Below are positions 1 to 8,607 of a DNA stretch of 8,791 bases, piece after piece. Below the pieces are notes generated by a model, which ran no database searches, was not told the DNA's origin, and saw only the letters and a program-made list of their open reading frames with translations. The stretch is from Magnetovibrio sp. (GTDB taxonomy: Bacteria > Pseudomonadota > Alphaproteobacteria > Rhodospirillales > Magnetovibrionaceae). The position numbers were made by a program, and so were the translations under genes. The stretch covers positions 1-8,791 of the forward strand of contig JAESUA010000124.1 of NCBI GenBank assembly GCA_016763255.1. Direction: 5' to 3'. How positions within the stretch are numbered: the stretch's first letter is position 1; every line of letters starts with the position of its first letter.

Positions 1-877
1 AACGTTGGAAGACAACGGCGCGATGGAATATTCCGTCGTGGTCGCGGCCACCGCGTCCGATCCGGCACCGTTGCAGTTCTTGGCACCGTACACCGGCGCC
101 ACCATCGGCGAATACTTCCGCGATAACGGCCAGCATGCGGTCATCTTCTACGACGATCTCACCAAGCAGGCTGTCGCCTATCGTCAGATGTCTTTGTTGC
201 TGCGTCGTCCTCCTGGACGTGAAGCTTATCCGGGCGATGTGTTCTATCTTCACTCTCGCTTGTTGGAGCGCTCCTGTAAGTTGGGCGATGCCGCAGGTAA
301 CGGATCTTTGACCGCATTACCGGTGATCGAAACCCAGGCTGGCGACGTGTCGGCCTACATTCCAACGAACGTGATTTCCATCACCGATGGTCAGATCTTC
401 TTGGAATCCGAACTCTTCTACAAAGGCATCCGCCCGGCTGTGAACGTCGGTCTGTCGGTGTCTCGTGTCGGTTCGGCGGCTCAGATCAAGGCCATGAAGC
501 AGGTTGCGGGCTCCATTAAATTGGAATTGGCTCAGTATCGTGAAATGGCTGCGTTCTCGCAGTTCGCTTCCGATCTTGATCAAGCGACCCAGAACTTGCT
601 GGCCCGTGGCGAACGTCTGACGGAGCTGCTCAAGCAGCCCCAGTACAGTCCGCTCGCCATTGAAGAGCAGGTGGCCATTCTCTACTCCGGTGTGAAGGGC
701 TACTTGGACAAAATTGCGACAAAGGACGTCACCCGCTACGAGCATGCTTTGCTCGGCGAGTTACGCTCTAAGGGTGCGGAAATCCTGGCCTCGATCCGAG
801 ACGAGAAAGCCTTGTCTAAGGAACTCGAAGCCAAGTTGGCGAAGTTTATCGAAAACTTCACCAAGACTTTCGCTTAA
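1..877 (+). CDS. atpA: ATP synthase F1 subunit alpha, 3' part (5' end outside window)
   Basis: This is the C-terminal 291 or so residues of the alpha subunit of the F1Fo ATP synthase, the non-catalytic nucleotide-binding subunit that alternates with beta in the F1 hexamer on the cytoplasmic face of the inner membrane. The frame is open from base 2, so the gene starts upstream; the family is about 510 residues, so some 220 residues including the Walker A loop are missing. Visible landmarks are the Walker B strand VIFYDD (140-157), the following [22 protein letters not shown] segment, and the alpha/beta signature [10 protein letters not shown] (434-463). The signature is followed at once by the arginine-finger Arg (464-466) in SRVGSAAQ. 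The C-terminal helical domain is complete and ends in TFA. atpG follows after 36 nt, so the two are almost certainly co-transcribed. No frameshift or odd residue was seen. Confidence 0.98.
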   Translation, partial: TLEDNGAMEYSVVVAATASDPAPLQFLAPYTGATIGEYFRDNGQHAVIFYDDLTKQAVAYRQMSLLLRRPPGREAYPGDVFYLHSRLLERSCKLGDAAGNGSLTALPVIETQAGDVSAYIPTNVISITDGQIFLESELFYKGIRPAVNVGLSVSRVGSAAQIKAMKQVAGSIKLELAQYREMAAFSQFASDLDQATQNLLARGERLTELLKQPQYSPLAIEEQVAILYSGVKGYLDKIATKDVTRYEHALLGELRSKGAEILASIRDEKALSKELEAKLAKFIENFTKTFA

Positions 878-913
878 TTGTAGACCTCAGGGAACGGAGC
901 GGGACAGCGTCTC

Positions 914-3266
<2,353 letters not shown>

Positions 3267-3303
3267 TCGAACCGCGAGCATAACCCGAGTGTAATTCTTG
3301 GGG

Positions 3304-3309
3304 TTGGAG
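3304..3309 (+). promoter_or_regulatory. Ribosome binding site that fixes the atpC start
   Basis: TTGGAG lies 9 nt before the ATG at 3319. The alternative in-frame TTG at 3298 precedes this site and would add seven residues that are not typical of epsilon. Confidence 0.65.
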
Positions 3310-3318
3310 TATACGCAC

Positions 3319-3735
3319 ATGGCCGACATGGTCGAATTTGAACTGGTATCACCTGAGCGACTGGTAATGTCGCAATCCGTGGGCATGGTCGTTGTACCGT
3401 GTTCGGAAGGTGACATCGGTGTGCTGCCCGGCCACACGCCGCTGATTGGCACCGTGCGCGCTGGTGTTGTCGACATCCACGAAGACGGCAAGGTCAGCGA
3501 AAGCATTTTCGTTTCCGGCGGTTTTGTTGAGGTCACACCGAATCGGTGCACACTGCTGGCTGAAGAAGCCATTGCGGTGGATGATCTCGAGCAAGATGTG
3601 GCTCAGGCACGTCTCGAAGCAGCGCAGGCTGCTTTGGACAAGGCTCAAAGCGACATCGATAAGGTCAATGCCGAAGCCGAGATCAAAACGGCTGAAGCGA
3701 TGCTTGCTGCGATGGGTATTACCGCCGCACACTGA
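3319..3735 (+). CDS. atpC: ATP synthase F1 subunit epsilon
   Basis: This is the epsilon subunit, which sits at the foot of the gamma shaft, contacts the c-ring, and can inhibit ATP hydrolysis through its C-terminal helices. It has 138 residues. The N-terminal beta-sandwich (about residues 1-85) begins MADMVEFELVSPERLVMS and carries the characteristic GDIGVLPGHTPLIG segment (31-44). The C-terminal part (about 88-134) is Ala-, Glu- and Lys-rich and should form the helical hairpin. The start at 3319 is preferred because of the TTGGAG nine bases upstream; a second ATG at 3328 is possible but less likely. It is the last gene of the F1 operon: a strong intrinsic terminator begins 23 nt after the stop codon. 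Having atpC last is the usual alphaproteobacterial F1 order. Confidence 0.97.
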   Translation: MADMVEFELVSPERLVMSQSVGMVVVPCSEGDIGVLPGHTPLIGTVRAGVVDIHEDGKVSESIFVSGGFVEVTPNRCTLLAEEAIAVDDLEQDVAQARLEAAQAALDKAQSDIDKVNAEAEIKTAEAMLAAMGITAAH

Positions 3736-3758
3736 TCTGTGGCTTTGCCATCAAAGTT

Positions 3759-3797
3759 AAAACGGGCCCTCCGGCAACGGAAAGGGCCCGTTTTTTT
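3759..3797 (+). terminator. Rho-independent terminator of the atp operon
   Basis: A perfect 10-bp stem, AACGGGCCCT (3761-3770) with AGGGCCCGTT (3783-3792), is extended by two outer A-T pairs. Inside it, CCG and CGG (3771-3773 and 3778-3780) pair across a GCAA tetraloop, leaving a two-base AA bulge on the 3' side. Seven Ts follow (3791-3797). The only A-tract on the other side is four bases, so termination should be mainly in the + direction. Confidence 0.95.
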
Positions 3798-3842
3798 GTC
3801 GACATTGATATGTTCTGGGCTCTAAGCGCTGGCATGATGGCG

Positions 3843-3917
3843 TTCAAGCGGTTAAAGTTTTACCTGTGGGGGGAGACTGTGCACGGCAGCCTTTCAAGTT
3901 TAACGAGAAATACCTGT
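3843..3917 (+). repeat. Imperfect direct repeat, two 25-nt copies at 50-bp spacing
   Basis: Two 25-nt segments, 3843-3867 and 3893-3917, both begin TTCAAG and both end TACCTGT, exactly 50 bases apart. They agree at 15 of 25 positions, with the mismatches concentrated in the AT-rich middle, and each contains a TTAA. A further GTTAA occurs at 3924. They lie in the 237-nt non-coding stretch between atpC and the next gene, so they could be paired binding sites for a regulator of that gene. No family is recognised. I found no convincing -35/-10 pair and no known riboswitch in this stretch. Confidence 0.4.
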
Positions 3918-3972
3918 ATGGCCGTTAAGAGCCGATAGGGGGCGCGTTCTCGATAATGGGGAAGGTTGATCG

Positions 3973-4443
3973 ATGAAGAACTGTCTGTTGTGTCCCAAGG
4001 GCCGCAAGTGCCGGGGCTATGTGCTCAGTGAATTGATACTCAAATTATATGACGCGGTCGAACAGCACAGTGCAGGGTCGGATGTTGAGGCCATCGCTAA
4101 GGCGTTAACCCGCGAGGACATGGTGCTGCTCAGCGAGCAAGGTAACAAAGCCCGTGTTACATGCTGGAGCAAGGGCTTCGTTTTGGTGCTGGCGCGAAAG
4201 GTTGCCGATTTGTCAAAGGTGGCCAAGGACGATGATGACCTGCGTCATGGCATCGAACGCTTGGTGGTGCGCATCGACGGATTGTTTTCCAAATTGCCCA
4301 AGGGGTTGAGCATCGATCTGTCGGAAATGATTATGGATGTTTACAACAGGGCCACAGAAATTCTCGCAAACGAAGGCGGTGGTGCGGTGGTTCCTGCGAC
4401 AATTTTGGGTAAAGTGGTGACCGACGCGGTGCGCGCTCGATAA
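3973..4443 (+). CDS. Unrecognised protein with N-terminal Cys cluster
   Basis: This is a 156-residue protein that I do not recognise. It begins MKNCLLCPKGRKC: Cys4, Cys7 and Cys13 form a C-x2-C-x5-C cluster in a basic setting (KGRKCR), which could bind zinc or iron or be redox-active. A fourth Cys is at 64 (VTCWSKG). The rest looks mostly helical, with an acidic run KDDDDLRHGIERLV (85-98) and no membrane segment or signal peptide. The start is well supported: GGGGAAGG (3958-3965) lies 7 nt before the ATG. The gene stands alone after the atp terminator, with its own 5' region carrying a 50-bp-spaced repeat. It converges on the bacteriohemerythrin gene; if that gene's frameshift is repaired, the two stop codons are only 3 bases apart. 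That closeness hints at, but does not show, a shared role. It is real as a gene with good confidence; its function is unknown. Confidence 0.75.
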   Translation: MKNCLLCPKGRKCRGYVLSELILKLYDAVEQHSAGSDVEAIAKALTREDMVLLSEQGNKARVTCWSKGFVLVLARKVADLSKVAKDDDDLRHGIERLVVRIDGLFSKLPKGLSIDLSEMIMDVYNRATEILANEGGGAVVPATILGKVVTDAVRAR

Positions 4444-4841
4444 AGCTTATTTAAGGTATTGAATGTAACCAACATCGCCTTCATGATGTGGTTGAGCAGC
4501 CACTTCTTGAGGAATTCCAGGACCTCGTTGATGTTGATGGCGTCGGGTTTGGCCTTGTAGATTTGGGCGATGTCTTTGACGGTTTTTTTGATGTCGGCGT
4601 GCATTGCCAGGTGTTTTTGAGCATCCGGGTATTTGGAGTTTAAAAACAGCTCTTCTTCGCGCTCAAAATGTCGTTCCACATATTCGATCAGTAAGGAAAT
4701 GGTCTGGGCAATCTCTTCGTCGGAAAATCCTTGATCGACGCGCAAGAACAATTCATTGGTGATGTTCACCAATGTCATGTGGTCGAAATCGACGATTTTA
4801 TGGCCTACTTTATAGCTATCGTTCCATTGAATGAACGTCAC
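4341..4841 (-). CDS. Bacteriohemerythrin with apparent C-terminal frameshift
   Basis: This is a small di-iron, oxygen-binding four-helix protein of the bacteriohemerythrin family, expected in the cytoplasm for O2 binding, storage or sensing. It begins GTG (4841) with MTFIQWNDSYKVGHKIVDFDH; the Trp at residue 6 and the following GHKIVDFDH match the family N-terminus. Ligands visible are His21 (DFDH), His58 and Glu62 (HFEREE), His77 and His81 (HLAMH) and His118 (WLLNHI). The last ligand, an Asp five residues after His118, is missing in this frame (Met123). One base appears to be lost near 4478-4481. In the neighbouring frame the sequence continues GDVGYIQYLK and stops at 4447-4449, restoring Asp123 and a normal length of 131 residues. 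As read, 45 unrelated residues are appended and the frame runs 103 bp into the antisense of the neighbouring gene. The Shine-Dalgarno is weak. It is either a real mutation or a sequence error. Confidence 0.85.
   Translation of the reverse strand: MTFIQWNDSYKVGHKIVDFDHMTLVNITNELFLRVDQGFSDEEIAQTISLLIEYVERHFEREEELFLNSKYPDAQKHLAMHADIKKTVKDIAQIYKAKPDAININEVLEFLKKWLLNHIMKAMLVTFNTLNKLYRARTASVTTLPKIVAGTTAPPPSFARISVALL
4478..4481 (-). other. Putative single-base deletion in the bacteriohemerythrin gene
   Basis: On the minus strand the codons after His-Ile read ATG AAG GCG ATG. One extra G or A between ATG and GGC would give ATG AAR GGC GAT GTT, i.e. M-K-G-D-V. The downstream frame then matches the family C-terminus, with the Asp ligand, and ends in TAA at 4447-4449. 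Confidence 0.75.
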
Positions 4842-4876
4842 GGTGCATAATCCATCTATACTTACAGTGGATTGGA

Positions 4877-4904
4877 ATTAAAACTATTCTGAGTTGTGGG
4901 TCAA
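4877..4904 (-). promoter_or_regulatory. Candidate sigma-70-type promoter of the bacteriohemerythrin gene
   Basis: On the minus strand TTGACC (4904-4899) and TTTAAT (4882-4877) are separated by 16 bases; they match the -35 and -10 consensus at 5 of 6 positions each. Transcription would begin near 4870, giving a leader of about 29 nt to the GTG. An inverted repeat at 4902-4916 overlaps the -35 element. This is inferred from the sequence only. Confidence 0.4.
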
Positions 4905-4916
4905 TATAAGATATTG
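4902..4916. promoter_or_regulatory. Inverted repeat, candidate operator in the divergent region
   Basis: CAATATAAGATATTG is a perfect 6+3+6 inverted repeat in the 178-nt region between the divergent bacteriohemerythrin and sixA genes. It overlaps the candidate -35 of the hemerythrin promoter, a position suited to repression. No regulator family is recognised; it does not fit the FNR consensus TTGAT-N4-ATCAA. Confidence 0.3.
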
Positions 4917-4940
4917 GTGTTATTTAAAACAAGATAAGAT

Positions 4941-4955
4941 GATCATGCCGTGATC
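4941..4955. promoter_or_regulatory. Second inverted repeat in the divergent region
   Basis: GATCATGCCGTGATC has 5-bp arms (GATCA/TGATC) around five bases, and lies 65 nt before the sixA start. It could be a regulator site for sixA, but arms this short occur by chance and no family is recognised. Confidence 0.2.
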
Positions 4956-5005
4956 CGCACTCGTTCATGAAAGCGGTTTGGCTACAGCTATGTGGAGATA
5001 ACTTG

Positions 5006-5012
5006 GGTGGAG
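5006..5012 (+). promoter_or_regulatory. Ribosome binding site that fixes the sixA start
   Basis: GGTGGAG lies 7 nt before the GTG at 5020 but only 1 nt before the in-frame TTG at 5014, so the GTG is the more likely start. Confidence 0.7.
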
Positions 5013-5019
5013 TTTGTTT

Positions 5020-5508
5020 GTGCGTTTGTATCTTGTGCGTCACGGCAAGGCAGAATTAGGCTTCGATGATGCTAACCGGCACCTCAGTGAACGGGGCCGT
5101 GGCGATGTTGTGGCGGTGACCGAACACCTCCACTCTCAACAAATAAGCATAGATCGTGTGGTGCACAGCACCTTGGTACGGGCCCGAGAAACGGCGCAAA
5201 TTTTGGCCGCAAAATTGGTGCCCGGTATTGCTGTGGAAGAACTAGACGGACTAGAGCCATGGGGAAATGTCTCTGCATTTGTCAAATTGGCTGAACAATG
5301 GCATGTCGATACGATGGTGTGTGGCCATGAACCTTTTATGGGTGAGGCGGCGTCACATTTGATCGCCGGAAATGGTCATTCAAGTGTGGTTGAGGTCAAA
5401 ACGGCTACGGTGATGGCCTTGGCCCGTAATCCTTATGGCAAGGGATGGCACATGCGTTGGATGATCAATCCACGGGTGGTGCGTGGGCCCAAACAAGGGG
5501 AGGATTGA
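5020..5508 (+). CDS. sixA: SixA-type phosphohistidine phosphatase
   Basis: This is a histidine phosphatase superfamily (phosphoglycerate-mutase-like) protein of the SixA group. Known SixA proteins remove phosphate from phosphohistidine in signalling or phosphotransfer proteins in the cytoplasm; the actual target here is unknown. With the GTG start at 5020 it has 162 residues, a normal SixA length. The catalytic RHG is at residues 7-9 (LYLVRHGKA), with His8 the nucleophile. The second conserved Arg lies in HSTLVRARETAQIL (49-62). The second catalytic His is in CGHEPFMGEA (His103). All expected catalytic residues are present. The upstream neighbour is a divergent bacteriohemerythrin. Downstream, four bases after the stop, lies the remnant of a second SixA-like gene, so the two form a short operon of paralogues. 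The gene symbol is by family resemblance. Confidence 0.88.
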   Translation: MRLYLVRHGKAELGFDDANRHLSERGRGDVVAVTEHLHSQQISIDRVVHSTLVRARETAQILAAKLVPGIAVEELDGLEPWGNVSAFVKLAEQWHVDTMVCGHEPFMGEAASHLIAGNGHSSVVEVKTATVMALARNPYGKGWHMRWMINPRVVRGPKQGED

Positions 5509-5512
5509 GCCC

Positions 5513-5719
5513 TTGAAACTGTATTTGGTTCAGCACGCTAAAGCCTTAAGCAAGGAAGAAAACCCGCGCCGAACGCTCAGCCAAGAGGGTCTGAACGATG
5601 CCATCAAGATGGCGGCGTTTTTGTTTGAGGCCGGATCGATCGCCTGTCTGGAGCGTGGGGAAGGCGGTGCCTGGGCGCTGGCCTGGATGCAGCGGCCCAA
5701 CATGTTGAGCGAATATTAG
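5513..5719 (+). pseudogene. SixA-like phosphohistidine phosphatase remnant, internal deletion
   Basis: This is a 68-codon frame that joins the two ends of a SixA-like protein and lacks its middle. It starts at TTG 5513 with GGGGAGGA (5497-5504) eight bases upstream, four bases after the sixA stop. Residues 1-43 (KLYLVQHAKALSKEENP, then RTLSQEG) match the start of the SixA subgroup that has VQH in place of VRH. From about Ala44, CLERGEGGAWALAWMQRP matches the final strand and C-terminus of the same subgroup. About 85-90 residues, including the segments with the conserved HSG-x-x-RA-x-x-TA and GH-x-PF motifs, are absent. The nucleophile His8 is still there, but QHG has become QHA. The join, near Gly-Ser-Ile (5633-5641), keeps the frame. 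It could be translated, but activity is not expected. Its TAG overlaps the stop of the convergent uvrB by 4 bp. Confidence 0.75.
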
Positions 5720-7842
5720 CGCCGCGATTTGCCTTTTTTGCGTGACCCAGTCCCGGCATTTTTGGCCGCGGCTTTTGACACCCCGGCACGGTCTAGGCCC
5801 AGTTCATGGGCTTCGAGTCGGCGGATTTCGTCGCGCAGCCTGGCGGCTTCTTCGAATTCCAAATCGGCGGCGGCTTTTTTCATTCGTCCATCCAAATCCT
5901 GGATGTGCTGCTTGAGGCTTTTACCCACCAGATGGGCATCGCCACTGTCGCCGGTATCGACGGTGACATAGTCTTGTTCATAGACCGAGCCGAGCGCATC
6001 GGTGATGTTCTTTTTGATACTTTGCGGCGTGATGCCGTGTTCTTTGTTATAGATTTTTTGTTTTTCGCGGCGGCGGTTGGTTTCGGTGATGGCATAATCC
6101 AAAGATTTGGTCATCTTGTCGGCGTACAAGATCACCCGCCCGTCGATGTTACGTGCGGCGCGACCAATGGTTTGCACCAGCGAGGTTTTGGAACGCAAAA
6201 AACCTTCTTTGTCGGCGTCCAAAATCGCCACCAGGGCGCATTCCGGGATGTCCAGGCCTTCGCGCAACAAGTTGATGCCGATCAGCACATCGAACGAGCC
6301 AAGCCTGAGGTCGCGGATGATTTCGATGCGTTCAAGGGTGTCGATGTCGGAGTGCATATAGCGTACCCGCACGCCATGTTCGTGCATGTATTCGGTTAAT
6401 TCCTCGGCCATCTTTTTGGTCAGCACGGTGACCAGAACCCGTTGGCCTTTGGCCGCCGCGTCCCTGCATTCGCCCAGCAGGTCGTCGACCTGGGTTGAGA
6501 CCGGGCGCATGATGCATTCGGGGTCGATCAGGCCGGTGGGCCGCACCACCTGTTCGGTGAACACGCCACCGGTGCGTTCCAATTCCCACGGCGCCGGGGT
6601 GGCGCTAACGAAGATGGTTTGCGGACGCATGGCGTCCCATTCTTCAAATTTAAGCGGGCGGTTATCGACGCAGCTGGGCAGACGAAAACCGAATGATGAC
6701 AAGGTCGATTTGCGGCTGAAATCACCCTTATACATGCCGCCGATCTGGGGCACCGAAACGTGGCTTTCATCGGCGATCATTACAGCGTCTTCGGGCAGGT
6801 ATTCGAACAAGGTCGGCGGCGCTTCACCGGGTTGGCGGCCGGTCAAATAGCGCGAATAGTTTTCGATGCCGTTGCAATAACCTGTGGTCTCCAACATCTC
6901 CAGATCAAAGGTGGTGCGCTCTTCGATGCGCTGGGCTTCCAGCAGTTTGCCTTCGGCGCGAAACCGTTCAACCTGGGCCTTCATCTCCGCCTTGATCTTG
7001 GGCAGGGCCTGCAACAAGGTTGGCCTAGGGGTGACGTAGTGAGAATTGGGGTAGATCACCACCTGCTCCAACTCAGCGGTTTTTTCCCCGGTCAGGCTGT
7101 CGACCTCTTTGATGGATTCCAGCTCGTCACCAAAAAAGCTCAGCTTCCAGGCGCGGTCTTCGTAGTGAGACGGAAAGATATCGATGATGTCGCCGCGCAC
7201 CCGAAACGTGCCACGGCCAAAAGCGGTGTCGTTGCGCTTGTATTGCAGGCTGATCAAGGAACGGATCAAATCGTCCTGGGGGATCTCTTGGCCGGGCTCA
7301 AGCTTGATCACCATCTCCGAATAGGTTTCGGCCGAACCGATGCCATAGATACACGATACCGAGGCAACGATGATCACGTCGCGGCGTTCAAACAGCGCCC
7401 GGGTGGCCGAATGACGCATGCGATCGATTTGCTCGTTAATGGCAGAATCTTTTTCGATGTAGGTGTCGGTGCGCGCGACGTAGGCTTCGGGCTGGTAGTA
7501 GTCGTAAAAGGAGACGAAATATTCCACCGCGTTGTTGGGGAAAAACGACTTCATTTCGGCATAAAGCTGCGCCGCCAGGGTCTTGTTGGGGGCCAAAATC
7601 AGCGCCGGGCGTTCCACCTGGGCGATGGCATGGGCGATGGTGAAAGTCTTGCCGGAACCGGTAACGCCCAACAGGACTTGGTTTTTTTCGCCCGAATTCA
7701 AGCCTTCGACCAATTCTTTGATGGCCTCAGGCTGGTCGCCTGCGGGTTCAAAATCAGACACCAACTCAAACGGATTGCCCGCGCTGATCTTGGGGGCTGA
7801 GTGGACTTTGGGGCCGGGTTTGATGAGATCGTTCATACCCAT
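5716..7842 (-). CDS. uvrB: Excinuclease ABC subunit B
   Basis: UvrB is the damage-verification helicase of nucleotide excision repair; it is loaded by UvrA and recruits UvrC for incision. It has 708 residues, normal for alphaproteobacteria. Landmarks in order are Walker A GVTGSGKT (59-66), the damage-probing beta-hairpin around [20 protein letters not shown] (113-132), Walker B DESH (358-361), helicase motif [13 protein letters not shown] (523-534) and motif [11 protein letters not shown] (557-565). The C-terminal UVR motif that binds UvrC (about 645-680, [17 protein letters not shown]) is also present. The basic tail ends RKKGKSRR. The ATG at 7842 is taken as the start; ATG 7836 is almost equally possible, and no clear Shine-Dalgarno precedes either. 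No alphaproteobacterial LexA box (GTTC-N7-GTTC or GAAC-N7-GAAC) is visible upstream. It is divergent from the methyltransferase gene and converges on the sixA-like remnant. Confidence 0.98.
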   Translation of the reverse strand: MGMNDLIKPGPKVHSAPKISAGNPFELVSDFEPAGDQPEAIKELVEGLNSGEKNQVLLGVTGSGKTFTIAHAIAQVERPALILAPNKTLAAQLYAEMKSFFPNNAVEYFVSFYDYYQPEAYVARTDTYIEKDSAINEQIDRMRHSATRALFERRDVIIVASVSCIYGIGSAETYSEMVIKLEPGQEIPQDDLIRSLISLQYKRNDTAFGRGTFRVRGDIIDIFPSHYEDRAWKLSFFGDELESIKEVDSLTGEKTAELEQVVIYPNSHYVTPRPTLLQALPKIKAEMKAQVERFRAEGKLLEAQRIEERTTFDLEMLETTGYCNGIENYSRYLTGRQPGEAPPTLFEYLPEDAVMIADESHVSVPQIGGMYKGDFSRKSTLSSFGFRLPSCVDNRPLKFEEWDAMRPQTIFVSATPAPWELERTGGVFTEQVVRPTGLIDPECIMRPVSTQVDDLLGECRDAAAKGQRVLVTVLTKKMAEELTEYMHEHGVRVRYMHSDIDTLERIEIIRDLRLGSFDVLIGINLLREGLDIPECALVAILDADKEGFLRSKTSLVQTIGRAARNIDGRVILYADKMTKSLDYAITETNRRREKQKIYNKEHGITPQSIKKNITDALGSVYEQDYVTVDTGDSGDAHLVGKSLKQHIQDLDGRMKKAAADLEFEEAARLRDEIRRLEAHELGLDRAGVSKAAAKNAGTGSRKKGKSRR

Positions 7843-7912
7843 GAGTTATAGGACGAAAGGCGACGTGCGCAAGGGCCATGATCGACTCGCGTTGAGGGCA
7901 AATTACGGCTAT

Positions 7913-7927
7913 AAATTGGCTCAATTT
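7913..7927. promoter_or_regulatory. Inverted repeat between uvrB and the methyltransferase gene
   Basis: AAATTGGCTCAATTT is a perfect 6+3+6 inverted repeat in the 106-nt divergent intergenic region, 21 nt before the methyltransferase ATG. It could be an operator acting on either gene. The AT-rich stretch around it (TATAAATTGG) may also hold promoter elements, but I could not assign a convincing -35/-10 pair. Confidence 0.25.
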
Positions 7928-7948
7928 TAACAGGGGGAGGGGCGGTGC

Positions 7949-8569
7949 ATGACACATCCCGCACAATTTCCGGCCACAGGGATGCCGGATTCGGACTGGT
8001 GGAAGGCCCTATGGCCCGATCCTGAAAGCGTCTTGAGACGTTTGGGCATTGATTTTGGCACCTCGGTGCTGGATTTGTGCTGTGGCGATGGCCACTTCAC
8101 CGCCCCACTGGCCCACATCGTGGGTGGCCTGGGCAAGGTGGTGGCGGTCGATCTCGACAAGGAAATGATCGAAAAAGCCAAGCTGCGTGCCCATCGTGCG
8201 GGCGTTGCCAACGGCATCATTCGCTGGATCGCCTGTGACGCTTGTTCGCTGCAAGAGGTTTTGCCGAACACCCCGGACTACGTATTGATCGCCAACACCT
8301 TTCACGGTGTTCCGGACAAACAAAAAATGGCCCGCGATGTGTTTAATGCGCTCAAACCCGGCGGTACCCTGGCGATCGTCAATTGGCATTTTAGGCCGCG
8401 TGATGATACCACCGTTTTGGGCCAGCCGCGTGGCCCCAAAACCACCATGCGCATGACCCCCGAACAGGTGATGGACGACGTTTTGCCGGTGGGCTTTAAC
8501 CTGCACGGCGTGATCGAACTGCCGCCGTATCACTATGGCATCGTGTTCGATAAGCCAAAGGTGTCGTAA
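7949..8569 (+). CDS. Class I SAM-dependent methyltransferase
   Basis: This is a 206-residue Rossmann-fold methyltransferase using S-adenosylmethionine; the substrate cannot be told from the sequence. Motif I is VLDLCCGDGHF (40-50), with two Cys in the glycine-rich loop. The acidic ribose-binding strand is VVAVDLD (64-70). The motif II/III region reads WIACDACSL (93-101), and the post-motif strand is LKPGGTLAIVNWH (135-147). There is no signal peptide or membrane segment. The N-terminus, GMPDSDWWKALWPDPESVLRRLGI, is a Trp-rich preamble ahead of the fold. A strong Shine-Dalgarno (GGGGGAGGGG, 7933-7942) precedes the ATG. The gene stands between divergent uvrB and downstream aspC, with over 100 nt before aspC, so it is probably a single-gene unit. 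It resembles the UbiE/Methyltransf_11 or _25 group in general layout, but naming a pathway would be a guess. Confidence 0.9.
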   Translation: MTHPAQFPATGMPDSDWWKALWPDPESVLRRLGIDFGTSVLDLCCGDGHFTAPLAHIVGGLGKVVAVDLDKEMIEKAKLRAHRAGVANGIIRWIACDACSLQEVLPNTPDYVLIANTFHGVPDKQKMARDVFNALKPGGTLAIVNWHFRPRDDTTVLGQPRGPKTTMRMTPEQVMDDVLPVGFNLHGVIELPPYHYGIVFDKPKVS

Positions 8570-8607
8570 AAATTCACTTGAACGGGTGAAAACGTTATTT
8601 TCTTCGT

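Noticed and set aside
3298..3318. TTG start for atpC seven codons upstream
   Set aside because: It precedes the TTGGAG ribosome site, and the family begins at MADMVEFELV.
3798..3972. Possible riboswitch or structured leader before the Cys-cluster gene
   Set aside because: No conserved core of a known riboswitch class was found; only the spaced repeat stood out.
5014..5019. TTG start for sixA two codons upstream of the GTG
   Set aside because: The Shine-Dalgarno GGTGGAG ends only one base before it; the spacing fits the GTG at 5020.
6760..7800. Open frame of 346 codons on the plus strand opposite uvrB
   Set aside because: Pure shadow of uvrB codons; the minus strand carries every UvrB motif in order.
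8573..8590. TTCAC/GTGAA hairpin after the methyltransferase gene as a terminator
   Set aside because: The stem is only 5 bp with an 8-nt loop and no uninterrupted T-tract, too weak to call.
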